The position numbers were made by a program, and so were the translations under genes. From positions 1 to 64,000 of the forward strand of contig JBCBNU010000004.1 of NCBI GenBank assembly GCA_039821645.1: DNA of 64,000 bases, in the 5' to 3' direction. Positions 25,101-33,370 of this stretch are shown piece after piece. Under the pieces are notes generated by a model. That model was not told the origin of the DNA and did not search any database. It saw only the letters and a list, made by a program, of their open reading frames with translations. Every line of letters starts with the position of its first letter. Position 1 is the first letter of the stretch. The DNA comes from CALBPI01 sp039821645. Lineage in GTDB: Bacteria > Pseudomonadota > Gammaproteobacteria > Steroidobacterales > Woeseiaceae.

Positions 25101-26282
25101 GGAGTCGAGGTCAACACCGTACAGAGGACTCGGCACGTGACCGATCCAGAGTGTTTTGCCATCGTTCGAGAATCGGAGATCACGAACCTCACGGCGAATA
25201 ATCCCCAGGCGGTCGGAGACGTTTTCGATCACGCCATCGGCTGTCACATGCAGCAGGCCGTTGTTGGTGCCAAACCAGGCATCGTCATCTCGACCTGGAA
25301 GGATAGAGAATACCTCTGGGCTTATGCCCTCAAACTCGAGCGAGTAGTGGCGAAACCGCTCACCCAGATAACGTAGCAACCCTAAGCGAGTTGGCAACCA
25401 AAGAACGCCATCCGAGTCGTACTTGGGTGTCGCTGCGCTCGATGCGGATGCCCACCGATTTTGGTTGTCGCCGTCGAACCGAACCATGCCGGCACCTTCG
25501 AGAAACACCCAGTCAACTTTGCCATCGCGCACCGTCAATCCGCTGATCGACTCTGGATACTGTCGGTCAAACCACTCGATCTGATCGCGGCTGACTCGAC
25601 CTACCTGACCCGAGCGGTTGCCAACGTAGATTGGTCCGCTCTGTGATTCGCCGATTGCCGTAATATCAGGGTCGATAAGTTCGAAAGCACCATCTCGGTC
25701 GGGAAAGTACCGATGCAAACCGTCGGTGCTGACCACGAGTAACGTTCCGGCGACCTCTTCCACGAGCACGAGCGTTTCCTCGGGGGCACCGGGAATGGCC
25801 ACAAACGCGGCGTCTGGGTCGGCGAGATCGAGCTTGCGCATGCCCCCCGGTTGCGTACCCAGGTAGAGTGTTTCGCCAACTTGAAGGAGCGCTCGAGCGA
25901 CACCTCGAGACTCTGCCATTGGTTCATAAGTCCGGGTGACGACACCCTGTTCTATGATGGTCAGCCCCCCTGCCGCGTCGCCAGCCCACAAGCGGTTCTG
26001 GTCGTCAACGAGCAAGGCTTGAATCAGATTCTGACGCAGCCCCTGTAGCGTGGTGTATGCCTCGAACGTGCGGCCATCGTAGCGATTCAAGCCGCCAAAT
26101 GTCGCGATCCAGAGATATCCATCCTGATCCTGCTCGATCGCCAGCACCGTACGCTGGTTCAGGCCATCGGCCACCGTATAAACACGAAACGGCGGCTCGG
26201 GTTGCAAAGGCAGTTCAAAGGCGTTGGCTGGCAACGTAAGCGCAGCCAATGCGCTAAGAAATAACCACGTCAGTTGTCGCAC
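22188..26282 (-). CDS. Reg_prop/Y_Y_Y sensor with PAS, GGDEF and EAL domains (c-di-GMP enzyme)
   Basis: 1364 aa. Signal peptide (LFLSALAALTLPANA), then two periplasmic seven-bladed beta-propellers made of Reg_prop repeats (~30-630; 'YLWIATFGGLNRYDG', 'LWIGTTSGVTAMN'), a Y_Y_Y domain (~640-720), one TM helix (~725-745) and a coiled coil (AERTRSLEDGRRELEKINEQL). Next come PAS (~800-915), GGDEF (~930-1090; FDELTGLYNRRAF, VARLGGDEFGLIL, intact) and EAL (~1115-1360). The EAL motif is EVLLR, with Glu kept; ITETAV, ALDDFGSGLSS and LKIDGQFVRDI are also present, so phosphodiesterase activity is plausible. It senses an extracytoplasmic ligand, perhaps a glycan as in Bacteroidota hybrid sensors, and adjusts c-di-GMP. 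It lies 91 bp after the end of the symporter operon on the same strand. Confidence 0.93.
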   Translation of the reverse strand: MRQLTWLFLSALAALTLPANAFELPLQPEPPFRVYTVADGLNQRTVLAIEQDQDGYLWIATFGGLNRYDGRTFEAYTTLQGLRQNLIQALLVDDQNRLWAGDAAGGLTIIEQGVVTRTYEPMAESRGVARALLQVGETLYLGTQPGGMRKLDLADPDAAFVAIPGAPEETLVLVEEVAGTLLVVSTDGLHRYFPDRDGAFELIDPDITAIGESQSGPIYVGNRSGQVGRVSRDQIEWFDRQYPESISGLTVRDGKVDWVFLEGAGMVRFDGDNQNRWASASSAATPKYDSDGVLWLPTRLGLLRYLGERFRHYSLEFEGISPEVFSILPGRDDDAWFGTNNGLLHVTADGVIENVSDRLGIIRREVRDLRFSNDGKTLWIGHVPSPLYGVDLDSMEIVKTIGDQNTLTVSLEMDEEGHLWAGSYLGNLTEYDAETDTLKTYEIGNGAAIYGLDLAADGTLWFAANYRGLYRLDTRDPNAKPEQVLNAEDLSEEFFTHVVAEGSGDDTAVWFTSTQGGVYRWRDGRTDRVIPQEELQNNTIYGVQPLPDNTVVIATSRGVYRYDEARNAIEQYSAEDGFTSIESKAHAMYFSDPGTLWIGTTSGVTAMNVEQPMAGVSTPRTVISHRFVDEFAIDPTMEPPEDASFDRVLIEFGSISMRNSQGVQFSYRLIGSDDAWSAPTANASISYSNLAPRKYTFEVRSRLAGGAWSEPATWKFTVPTPLWRTPLFIAAMIALAFAVTWSGIQLRLRAVANINRRLRDEVAERTRSLEDGRRELEKINEQLSSEISERQRADELRADVEARFHQAYQNSPVGMALVNTEGRVYDSNPSMKRLFWPNSSVDRQEPLIEIIAEHDRPMFSDYFERFAALADSSKVSSMEVDCVSADGNIRRIDFHPSAVRDNDGLLKYIVLLANDVTESRAMTDQLAYQARFDELTGLYNRRAFAEQLELVTSTDESEGDAFLMFLDLDQFKVVNDTSGHAAGDELLRQVAVLIREGVRSHDVVARLGGDEFGLILRGCTHDVAKQRAENIRQRIQDLEFLWGAEIFRIGVSIGVVPVGTGDTDLNELQQVADAACYAAKEAGRNRVHMVDSESDAVYEHRGEMRWVQRLNHAIDTDNFVLFGQRIVALDSGPDQPERIEVLLRMRDRVNDRLIPPGAFLPAAERYGLQGKLDQWVVRQVIGVLAQQETREVERQEIWVNLSGGTVGDAKLSKDLIRQVEAADLPPGSLNFEITETAVIRRIDEAIRLIAALRAMGCRFALDDFGSGLSSFGYLKRLNVDCLKIDGQFVRDIATDPTDRIFVKSIIDIAHTLGMRIVSEFVEDDRILSEVQALGSDYAQGFGVHRPEPLDNMVTLTTVIRNAGI

Positions 26283-26373
26283 GAATCTCGATCTCGTTAC
26301 GGGCCTTAAGGGTTAGCGGCGCCGAAATCAGAGACTTAAGTCGAACTCATCAGGCGAGCGGGCGCTCCAGCGA

Positions 26374-28011
26374 TCAAATCTGACCGAACAGGTATAGACC
26401 GACCATGATCAGTGCAAAAAACACCAGCAGCCCATAGCTGGAGGGGTCTACCTTGCCTGGAACCCGATACCAACCGTCGACGCGCTCGGCGTCGCCCGAC
26501 TCCCGGAAGCGGCGAATCTGACCAGGCACACTGTACTCGTGCCACTCGGGCTGAAAGCCATCTAGGAGTACGCTGCTTATCCAGGCGATGATGATGTTGC
26601 CGACACCACCGATCACGACAAACCAGGGCCACGCAATATCTGGCGGTGTAAAGCCGATGATCGGAATGGATTCGGGGATCCCGAACTTGAAGAGGTAGAT
26701 CGCAATAAAACCGCCAACAACGCCCACGAGAAGCCCACGCTCGCTCGTGTGCTTCGAGTAAAAGCCCATCCCGAACATCGCGAGCTTCGCACCCACAAAA
26801 TACGAGCCGACGGCGCTCAGGGTCTCGAGTATCGAGCCCTTGCTCTCGATAAACGCGATGGCCATCGGCACAATCAGGATCGCCCAAAGGATCGTCGCGT
26901 ACCGCGAAGCCCTGAGGAAGTGACCATGCCCACTCTCAACCTTGCTCATCGGTTTGTAGAAATCTGAAACCGTAATCGTCGCCAGTGAGTTCAGCGCAGA
27001 GGACAAACTCGACATCGATGCTGACAGCACAGCCGCCGCCAAAACCCCCATCAACCCTGGGATCGCGAGCGATTTGGCGAAAATCAGAATGATCTCGTTA
27101 GGTTGATCGAACGGCTCGCCATCGTAGTGCACATAGAGCAACGCGCCGATCAGGAAGAACAGGAAGTAGATAAAGAACGCGGCATACCCCATCAACAGGT
27201 ACGACTTTTTCGCATCGCCGATGGTGCGTGCAGCCAGCGTTCGCTGGACCATCATCTGATTTGCTCCGTACACGGTAATGTGGAACAGCGTCATCGCGAA
27301 CACACCCGCCCACACGGTCGGTGCAATCGAGAAATCGAGATCAAAATTGAGCGGATTCAATTTATCCGCTGCGGCTAGTGTCTCCAGTGCGCCGGATACA
27401 GGGTCGAAGATGCTCGGCAAATTGGCGTACACGACGCCAGCGCCAATAAACAAAATCACGCCCTGAAACACGTCGGTCCAGATCACTGCCGTCATGCCGC
27501 CCAGCATGGTGTAAACGACGACAACCACGCTCATGATTGCAATCGCAAGTTTGGCGTCGATCCCGGTTGCAAACGTTATGACAACGGCCGTGGCCGTAAG
27601 GATGGTCGCCGCAGTGATCGACTGACTGACGAGGAACAGCATCGCCATTACGCTGCGCGAAGCCCGCCCAAAACGCCTCTGGAGGTAGTCGTAGATCGAC
27701 GCCACGCCGCTGTTATAGAAGAACGGCAGGAACACAGTGATGACGACAAAAATCACCAACGGGTAATTGATGTGGATAGCGAGCGCCGACATGCCATCCC
27801 CGTAGGCCCATGCTGGACCACCGAGAAATGACAGGGCGCTGACATAGGTTGCGACAACCGAGATGCCGATGGCCCACCAGGGTGTCTTCTTGTCGCCGAG
27901 TGCATACGACTGCGCACTCGTGACCCGTCGACTCAATGCGGCGCCGAGCGCCAGATTAGCGGCGAGATACGCCACCACAATGCCCCAGTTGAGTGCACCA
28001 AAACCATTCAT
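26374..28011 (-). CDS. Sodium:solute symporter (SSS family)
   Basis: 545 aa from ATG 28011, which overlaps the SDR stop (ATGA); the GTG at 28023 is less likely. About 13-14 TM helices with SSS features: YALGDKKTPWWAIGISVVATYVSALSFLGGPAWAYGDG (helix 2 unwound region), 'YDYLQRRFG' (the SSS Y-L..RFG motif), 'LGGMTAVIWTDVFQG' and 'SASMSSLSSALNSLATITVSDFY', the family's Na2-site Ser-rich helix. It imports an unknown organic solute with Na+. Translational coupling to the SDR and the LacI-type operator upstream place it in the catabolic cluster as the inner-membrane importer. Confidence 0.93.
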   Translation of the reverse strand: MNGFGALNWGIVVAYLAANLALGAALSRRVTSAQSYALGDKKTPWWAIGISVVATYVSALSFLGGPAWAYGDGMSALAIHINYPLVIFVVITVFLPFFYNSGVASIYDYLQRRFGRASRSVMAMLFLVSQSITAATILTATAVVITFATGIDAKLAIAIMSVVVVVYTMLGGMTAVIWTDVFQGVILFIGAGVVYANLPSIFDPVSGALETLAAADKLNPLNFDLDFSIAPTVWAGVFAMTLFHITVYGANQMMVQRTLAARTIGDAKKSYLLMGYAAFFIYFLFFLIGALLYVHYDGEPFDQPNEIILIFAKSLAIPGLMGVLAAAVLSASMSSLSSALNSLATITVSDFYKPMSKVESGHGHFLRASRYATILWAILIVPMAIAFIESKGSILETLSAVGSYFVGAKLAMFGMGFYSKHTSERGLLVGVVGGFIAIYLFKFGIPESIPIIGFTPPDIAWPWFVVIGGVGNIIIAWISSVLLDGFQPEWHEYSVPGQIRRFRESGDAERVDGWYRVPGKVDPSSYGLLVFFALIMVGLYLFGQI

Positions 28012-28742
28012 CGGACCGTCCACCCACCGTCAACCACCAAGCTATGACCCGTAACCATGGCAGCGCCGGACGAGACCAGATACATCACGGCCTGCACCAC
28101 GTCGTCGATGCTGGCCAGCTTGCCCATAGGAATCATGCCGAGCACAAAGTCGCGGAACTCCGGATTATCAAGCATCGGACGAGTGAGTGGCGTCTCTACA
28201 AACGTCGGTGCAACCGAATTGACGCGGATCGCATGCGGCGCCAACTCCACCGCCATCGCCTTGGTCAGACCTTCGATTGCATGCTTGGTCATGCAATACA
28301 CCGTTCTCTTGGGCGAGCCGACATGGCCCATCTGCGATGACATGTTGATGATGACGCCCGATCGCTCAGCACCGAGCATCGACTGCACCGCCGCCTGCGC
28401 TGCGCGATAGGCCGCGCGGATATTCAGATCGACCACAAAGTCCAGATCTGCTGTCGTCACCTCATCTATAGGTGCCGGACGGTTCGCGCCGGCGTTATTG
28501 ATCAGAATCGACAAACCTTCGATCGCTCTCACGCGGTCGGGAAACGCATCGTCGCAAACATCCGCAACCCAGGTTTCGATACGCCCGCTCGCATGTTCGG
28601 ACAGGGCGGCGAGATCCGACTCGGAACGGGCGGCACCGATTACTCGAGCACCCTGTTCAGCTAGCGCTAATGCACAGCCTCGACCGATTCCGCGACCCGC
28701 CCCCGTCACCAGCGCGACCTGGCCCGACAGGGCATCAGTCAT
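28008..28742 (-). CDS. Short-chain dehydrogenase/reductase
   Basis: 244 aa from ATG 28742 (GGGGGA SD). Classical SDR: cofactor site VALVTGAGRGIGRGCALALA (TGxxxGxG), LINNAGANRPAPI (NNAG), catalytic Ser in INMSSQMG, and YCMTKHAIEG (YxxxK). There is no acidic residue that would clearly force NAD specificity. Oxidation of a hydroxyl group of the imported substrate is the likely job (compare sugar dehydrogenases of nonphosphorylative pathways); this is inference from the lactonase and aldolase nearby. It is first gene of the SDR-symporter operon and divergent from lacI-type regulator. Confidence 0.92.
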   Translation of the reverse strand: MTDALSGQVALVTGAGRGIGRGCALALAEQGARVIGAARSESDLAALSEHASGRIETWVADVCDDAFPDRVRAIEGLSILINNAGANRPAPIDEVTTADLDFVVDLNIRAAYRAAQAAVQSMLGAERSGVIINMSSQMGHVGSPKRTVYCMTKHAIEGLTKAMAVELAPHAIRVNSVAPTFVETPLTRPMLDNPEFRDFVLGMIPMGKLASIDDVVQAVMYLVSSGAAMVTGHSLVVDGGWTVR

Positions 28743-28764
28743 GTTTTCCCCCTCTCCCTCGCGC

Positions 28765-28782
28765 ATTGCATGCGAAGTCAAT
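28765..28782. promoter_or_regulatory. Degenerate copy of the cluster operator between SDR and LacI genes
   Basis: ATTGCATGCGAAGTCAAT matches CTTGCATTCGAAGTACAA at 13 of 18 positions, with 12 of 13 in the core TTGCATTCGAAGT. It lies in the 81-bp divergent region between the SDR (28742) and the LacI gene (28824), so it could serve autoregulation and control of the SDR-symporter unit. Confidence 0.5.
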
Positions 28783-28823
28783 ATTGCCTAGCATCTTTGG
28801 CAATTGAAAGGGTGGAGACGGCG

Positions 28824-29855
28824 ATGTCAGGTCGCGGCCAAAAACACGTCGGGCCCAGACGGCGCGCAACCTCTTACGATGTCGCGGAGTTGGCAGGCGT
28901 GTCGCAGTCGGCGGTATCGCGCGTGTTTCAGCGCGGCGCTAGCGCGTCCAAAGCGATGCGAGCGAGGGTACTTGAAGCGGCTGAGCAGCTCGGTTATCGA
29001 CCCAATGCAATCGCACGCGGTCTGATTACACAACGCTCCAACATGGTCGCCGTTGTCATCGGACGTCAGACTAATCTGTTTTATCCCGAGGTACTCGTAC
29101 AACTCACCGAGCAGTTCTCGCAGCGCGATATCCGGGTCCTGTTGTTCACACTTGCGCAGGAGCGGGACATCGATCTTGTGGTAGAGCAAATGTTGCAGTA
29201 CAGGGTCGATGGCATCTTGATGGCGGCGATGCTGAACCAGTCCCAAGTCGAGGTCTTTCGCTCTGCAAATATTCCGCTAGTGCTGTTCAACCGCGCTTTC
29301 GAAGCCGCCCTGACCAGCAGCGTGCGTTGCGATCAAGCGGAAGGCGAGCGCTGGCTGGTGCAGTCGCTGCATGCTGCGGGTCATCGCCGGTTCGCGATCA
29401 TCTCCGGCCCGGAGGACTCCTCGGTCAGTGCCGAACGCACTCAGGGAGCACTTGCCCAGTTACATGATCTCGGCGTCGACGAGGTCACGGTGCTCAGCGG
29501 CGATTACAGCTATGCCAGCGGCAAGGCGGCCGTTCATACGCTGCTGCAGAATGGCGCTCGGTATGACGTGGTGATCGCCGCGAACGACGCAATGGCCATC
29601 GGTTGCATCGATGCGGCCCGCGGTAAGTTCGGACTATCGGTGCCCGACGAGCTTTCAGTCGTCGGTTTCGATGGTATCGGTCCGGCGAGGTTCGACGCCT
29701 ATAACCTCACCACGGTGCGACAGCCGATCGGCCGCATGACGGCGGCGGCGGCCGAGATGCTGGTGCACCGGATCGAGGATCCCGAGATGTTGCCCGAGCA
29801 CCGCGTGTTTTCCGGAGAGCACGTGCTCGGCAGCTCAGCGCGCATCCAACGATGA
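28824..29855 (+). CDS. LacI family transcriptional regulator
   Basis: 343 aa from ATG 28824 (GGAG upstream). The N-terminal HTH 'TSYDVAELAGVSQSAVSRVFQRGASASKAMRARVLEAAEQLGYRPNAIARGL' includes the hinge helix. Residues ~70-340 are a periplasmic-binding-protein-like sensor domain (MVAVVIGRQTNLFYPEVL, VVIAANDAMAIGCIDAAR, ELSVVGFDGIGPARF). It heads an operon with an alpha/beta hydrolase (ATGA overlap) and an aldolase. Being the only local regulator in the cluster, it is the best candidate to bind the repeated site found at 28.8, 33.3, 33.4 and 41.8 kb. The effector is unknown. Confidence 0.94.
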   Translation: MSGRGQKHVGPRRRATSYDVAELAGVSQSAVSRVFQRGASASKAMRARVLEAAEQLGYRPNAIARGLITQRSNMVAVVIGRQTNLFYPEVLVQLTEQFSQRDIRVLLFTLAQERDIDLVVEQMLQYRVDGILMAAMLNQSQVEVFRSANIPLVLFNRAFEAALTSSVRCDQAEGERWLVQSLHAAGHRRFAIISGPEDSSVSAERTQGALAQLHDLGVDEVTVLSGDYSYASGKAAVHTLLQNGARYDVVIAANDAMAIGCIDAARGKFGLSVPDELSVVGFDGIGPARFDAYNLTTVRQPIGRMTAAAAEMLVHRIEDPEMLPEHRVFSGEHVLGSSARIQR

Positions 29856-30547
29856 GCACTCCCGATGTCGTGCTGGCGCCTGGCATGCTCTGCGACCGAC
29901 GACTTTTTGAACCCCAGATTGAGGCGATTGAGGGTCGTGTCTCCGTCGCAGACCTGACGCGCGCTGATTCCATTGCTGGCATGGCCAAGAGCCTGCTGGA
30001 CAGTGCGCCAACTCAATTTGCGCTGGCAGGTCTGTCGCTTGGGGGGATCGTTGCACTGGAGTGCGTGCGGTTGGCGCCTGAGCGAATCACGCACCTCGCG
30101 CTGCTTGACACGACCCCACTCGCCGACACACAGGAGAAGCGCGACACCCGAACGCATCAGATTCGCGAAGCAGACGCGGGGCACTTCAGAGATATCGTCG
30201 TGAATGAACTCAAACCAGGCTACCTCGCGACCTCGCTAATGAACGACAGCGCACTGCGCCAACTGGTCATCGATATGGCCGTCAGTCTCGGCCCTGACGT
30301 ATTCGCGAGGCAAAGCACAGCATTGATGGGCAGGCGCAGTGCCGAGGCCCTGCTACCTGATATTGCCGCAAAAACACTCGTCTTGTGTGGCGAGGAGGAC
30401 CGTTTGTGCCCCGTTGCGCTGCATCAGCAAATGGCTGCAGCAATTCCCGACGCGCAGCTCATGGTCATTCCCGACTGCGGCCACTTGCCGACCCTGGAAC
30501 GACCGGATACGGTCTGCGCTGCCATACTTGCTTGGCTTAACCGATAA
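29852..30547 (+). CDS. Alpha/beta hydrolase
   Basis: 231 aa, cytoplasmic. Catalytic triad candidates: Ser in the elbow FALAGLSLGGIVALE, Asp in LVLCGEEDRLCPV, His in IPDCGHLPTLE. An oxyanion-region 'VVLAPGMLCDRRLFEPQ' replaces the usual HG. A compact cap lies between ~115 and 175. It overlaps the LacI stop by ATGA, so expression is coupled to the regulator. It probably cleaves an ester or lactone in the pathway; the exact bond is unknown. Confidence 0.9.
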   Translation: MSTPDVVLAPGMLCDRRLFEPQIEAIEGRVSVADLTRADSIAGMAKSLLDSAPTQFALAGLSLGGIVALECVRLAPERITHLALLDTTPLADTQEKRDTRTHQIREADAGHFRDIVVNELKPGYLATSLMNDSALRQLVIDMAVSLGPDVFARQSTALMGRRSAEALLPDIAAKTLVLCGEEDRLCPVALHQQMAAAIPDAQLMVIPDCGHLPTLERPDTVCAAILAWLNR

Positions 30548-30570
30548 CCGACAGAAGAAATACCCATCTG

Positions 30571-31389
30571 ATGGATCGCGACACCGACCGAATTCCTACC
30601 ACCCAAGTCGGGAGCCTGCCAAGACACGACGCGTTTCGTGCGCACCTGCGTTCCCGTGAATTTACGATCGGCACCTTCCTGAAAACGCCGTCCGAGGTCG
30701 TCACCGAGGTTGTTGGTCTCAGCGATCTCGACGTGATTTGTTTCGACGCCGAGCATGCACCTTTTGGCAGATTGGAAACCGATCGATGTATTGCGGCCGC
30801 GCGCGCGGCCGACATGCCCTCGCTGGTTCGGGTCGCAGGGCACTCGCCACACGACATCCGCAACGCACTGGATTCCGGTGCAACCGGCGTGCTGGTGCCA
30901 CACGTATGCACGGCGGAACAGGCGGAGCGGTTGGTGCGCGCCTCACGTTTCGGGGAGGGCGGTCGCGGCTATGCCGGCTCACCGCGCGCGGCGGGCTACG
31001 GTACCAAGCCGATGGCGCAACACCGCGCGGACAGCGATCGACAGACAACGCTCATTGTGCAAATCGAAGATATCGCTGCATTGGACCACGTAGAGGCCAT
31101 CGCCAATACGGATGTTGATGCGTTATTTATTGGAAGAGCGGATTTGGCCGTCGCAATGGACAAGCCGGTGAGCGACGCAGCGGTCATCGATACCGTGGCG
31201 AAGATCTGCAAAATCGCTGCTGCAGCCGGCAAGGCTGTCGGCATGTTCACGCCGCGTCTGGACGAACTGTCCGACTGGCGGGCGATAGGCGCCAGTTTGT
31301 TCCTGCTGGGTTCGGACCACGGATTTTTGCTGCAAGGTGCCAACGCGCTAGCCAGCACCGCACGTCAATCGCTCAAACCCAGCGAATAG
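30571..31389 (+). CDS. HpcH/HpaI family class II aldolase
   Basis: 272 aa. HpcH/HpaI family members cleave 2-keto-4-hydroxy (3-deoxy) acids to pyruvate and an aldehyde with a divalent metal. Seen: FTIGTFLKTPSEVV, 'VICFDAEHAPFG' (acid-His pair), PSLVRVAG (Arg), 'LIVQIEDIAALDHVEAIA' (metal Glu) and 'DALFIGRADLAVAMDKP' (metal Asp). An N-terminal extension of ~30 residues precedes the core. It lies 24 bp after the hydrolase, third in the LacI operon. Its 3' end overlaps the convergent amidohydrolase by 25 bp. It points to a substrate converted to a 2-keto-3-deoxy acid. Confidence 0.9.
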   Translation: MDRDTDRIPTTQVGSLPRHDAFRAHLRSREFTIGTFLKTPSEVVTEVVGLSDLDVICFDAEHAPFGRLETDRCIAAARAADMPSLVRVAGHSPHDIRNALDSGATGVLVPHVCTAEQAERLVRASRFGEGGRGYAGSPRAAGYGTKPMAQHRADSDRQTTLIVQIEDIAALDHVEAIANTDVDALFIGRADLAVAMDKPVSDAAVIDTVAKICKIAAAAGKAVGMFTPRLDELSDWRAIGASLFLLGSDHGFLLQGANALASTARQSLKPSE

Positions 31390-32267
31390 AACGACGCAGC
31401 ATTGCCGCGGAACAGTTTGTCTTGTTCCTGCTCGCTGAGGTCGCCGACCACTTTCTCGTAGCTGCTCCAGATATCGAGGAAACTGCGGTGCAACTTATCG
31501 ACAGGAAAGTTGGACCCGAACATGCACCGATCGACGCCGAACACATCCAGACACGTGTCGATCAAGCGCCCGATGCTGGCATCGCTCCAGTCGGGATCAA
31601 ACATAGTGAAGCCGGACAACTTGCAGACCGATTTCGGGTGCGCCGCCAGCGCCACAAGACCATCGCGCCATGCCGCAAGGCCGTATTCACTCTGATCCCA
31701 AGGTGATCCGGCATGGCACAGCGCCACGGACAAATCTGGAATGTCGCTCATTACCCGCGCCGCGTCATACAACTGATCGGGAACCAACTGCAGATCAAAG
31801 CGTAAACCTCGCGCTCCTAACTCCGTCAGCCCAGCCTTCCAGTGATCGTTTGCCAGCAAAGCACCGGAACCTGTGCGCGCATCTTCCGCTGCGGCACGAC
31901 CGACGATCTGACGTGCACCTCGCAGCTTCGACGATTGCTGATGGGCATCGAGCTGGGCTTCCAGATCATCCCGTTCGAGCTCGCAATACGCGACGATGGC
32001 ATTTGGCAGTCCATATTGCTCGGACTGTAGTTGCAGCCAGCGGGTTTCATCAACGGCCTGACCCTCCGCAACCCCGACTTGAATATGCACAGAGCCGAGT
32101 AGCTGCCAGGGCGCGACGTCGTTGCGGAAGTCGTCAACCTGGTAGTCATTCTGAATGGGCGTCGGATCGCCAAAGAATCGTTTCACGCCTTTGGCCTGGA
32201 GCCACGGATAGTCGCAGGCCTGGAGATCCCATAAATGGTGATGAGCATCGATGATCTGACGCGTCAT
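31365..32267 (-). CDS. Amidohydrolase family protein (COG3618/fuconolactonase-like)
   Basis: 300 aa from ATG 32267, overlapping the upstream stop as TGATG. TIM-barrel amidohydrolase-2 features: IIDAHHHLWDLQACDYPWL (HxH metal motif and the 'W..YPWL' signature of the sugar-lactonase-like COG3618 group), AIVAYCELERDDLEAQL, GLRFDLQLVPDQL, ALCHAGSPW, VCKLSGF and 'CMFGSNFPVDK' (catalytic Asp). Members open L-fucono-, L-rhamnono- or pyrone-lactones. Together with an SDR and an HpcH/HpaI aldolase this suggests dehydrogenation, lactone opening and retro-aldol cleavage. Second gene of the SnoaL-amidohydrolase operon. Confidence 0.9.
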   Translation of the reverse strand: MTRQIIDAHHHLWDLQACDYPWLQAKGVKRFFGDPTPIQNDYQVDDFRNDVAPWQLLGSVHIQVGVAEGQAVDETRWLQLQSEQYGLPNAIVAYCELERDDLEAQLDAHQQSSKLRGARQIVGRAAAEDARTGSGALLANDHWKAGLTELGARGLRFDLQLVPDQLYDAARVMSDIPDLSVALCHAGSPWDQSEYGLAAWRDGLVALAAHPKSVCKLSGFTMFDPDWSDASIGRLIDTCLDVFGVDRCMFGSNFPVDKLHRSFLDIWSSYEKVVGDLSEQEQDKLFRGNAASFYSLGLSD

Positions 32268-33250
32268 CAGATCACCTGAGCGAGCACGGCCAATTGATCG
32301 AATACAGTCCACTCAGCGGTCACGCGCCCAGCGTGCTGGCGAAGATGCGTAACACCCAGGATCAGAACAGGCTGCCCGTTCGCCGGCGCACCCTCGAAGT
32401 CCTGCGCTAACGTGCCTGCAACCCGCCATCGCACCGCGATGTCCTCGCCGCCGTTGCCCGTCGGCTGCGCGCAGCAATGGTCCAGTGTGAATTTGGGGTC
32501 GTCAAGCAGGCTCTGCCATCGCGCGTAGTGTGCGTTGATGTGACTGCGACCGTGGTAGCGCTCAATTGGCGAACGATAAAGCGTGGCATAAGGCGCAAAG
32601 ACCGCGTTTCGTGAATCATCGCCGCCGCCCCAGCACGCGTCGAGCCAGCGCCCGGCGAACGCCCTTGCCGCGAGTTGCATCGAATCACGGGATTCCTCAT
32701 GGGCTTTGGCGACACCAGTGCGAACCTCATCGTGCTCGCTCGCAAGCCAACCCCGGTGCTGTTCCGTCCAGCGCTCTTTAATGCCTCGGGCCGCTGCGTC
32801 CGCTGGCAGCTCCAGCTGGCGCACCAGAGACAGCTGGTCTCGGACGAGCCACTCCCGAACGATTCTGCCGTCTTCAACCACGCAATCAGCAATATTGGAG
32901 ATGATGACCTTTTTGCCGGTGGCCGCAGCAAACGGATGATCTCCGAGATGTGTCATCGGACTCGTGAGTCGGTGCGAGCTGTAGGCAACGCCATCTGGCC
33001 AATGGCCGACTACGATGTTGTCACAGAGCAACGATCTATCGGGAAAACTCGCCAACATCGCCCGCGTGCCATCGATCACAACTTGCCCGGTGTTTGACGT
33101 GCCATCGAGTGCGTCTACAGCGCAATCATCGCTGTAATACCGGGAGATCAGGTCGATCTGGCCATCCTCCCATATCTCGTATGTGATCCCGAGGATGTAG
33201 TCGATAATGTCGTCGTCGGCTCCGTACTGGCCGCCCGGTTCGTGTTCCAT
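32267..33250 (-). CDS. Tandem SnoaL-like/NTF2-fold protein (polyketide-cyclase-like)
   Basis: 327 aa from ATG 33250. Two NTF2/SnoaL-like halves: ~10-150 ('YEIWEDGQIDLISRYYSDDCAVDALDG...IVREWLVRDQLSLVRQLEL') and ~180-327 ('ARAFAGRWLDACWGGG...RSPIERYHGRSHINAHYARWQ...TAEWTVFDQLAVLAQ'). The 'EWxVxDQLxLxxQ' helix end recurs in both halves. The fold binds hydrophobic ligands and can act as a cyclase, dehydratase or isomerase; the reaction here is unknown. It is the first gene of the operon with the amidohydrolase, behind the operator at 33270. Confidence 0.82.
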   Translation of the reverse strand: MEHEPGGQYGADDDIIDYILGITYEIWEDGQIDLISRYYSDDCAVDALDGTSNTGQVVIDGTRAMLASFPDRSLLCDNIVVGHWPDGVAYSSHRLTSPMTHLGDHPFAAATGKKVIISNIADCVVEDGRIVREWLVRDQLSLVRQLELPADAAARGIKERWTEQHRGWLASEHDEVRTGVAKAHEESRDSMQLAARAFAGRWLDACWGGGDDSRNAVFAPYATLYRSPIERYHGRSHINAHYARWQSLLDDPKFTLDHCCAQPTGNGGEDIAVRWRVAGTLAQDFEGAPANGQPVLILGVTHLRQHAGRVTAEWTVFDQLAVLAQVI

Positions 33251-33269
33251 TCTTTCGCCTGTCGTGCTG

Positions 33270-33287
33270 TTGTACTTCGAATGCAAG
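33270..33287. promoter_or_regulatory. Cluster operator, copy upstream of the SnoaL/amidohydrolase operon
   Basis: TTGTACTTCGAATGCAAG on the plus strand, identical over 18 bp to the site at 41806-41823. It lies 20 bp before the SnoaL start (33250, minus strand) in the 193-bp divergent region with the bicupin gene. Arms TTGTA and TGCAA form an imperfect inverted repeat around a TTCGAA core. Confidence 0.75.
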
Positions 33288-33370
33288 ATTTGCATCAGTT
33301 GTGTCTGATTATAGACGTCTGAATTCTATTTTCTCCAAGCGAAAATCGGTATTTAGTAGCTTGCCGCTAT

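Noticed and set aside
28824..28980. GntR-type rather than LacI-type regulator for the repeated operator
   Set aside because: The arms TTGTA/TGCAA would also suit a GntR protein, but none is in the window; the LacI gene is the only regulator inside the cluster. Kept as an open alternative.
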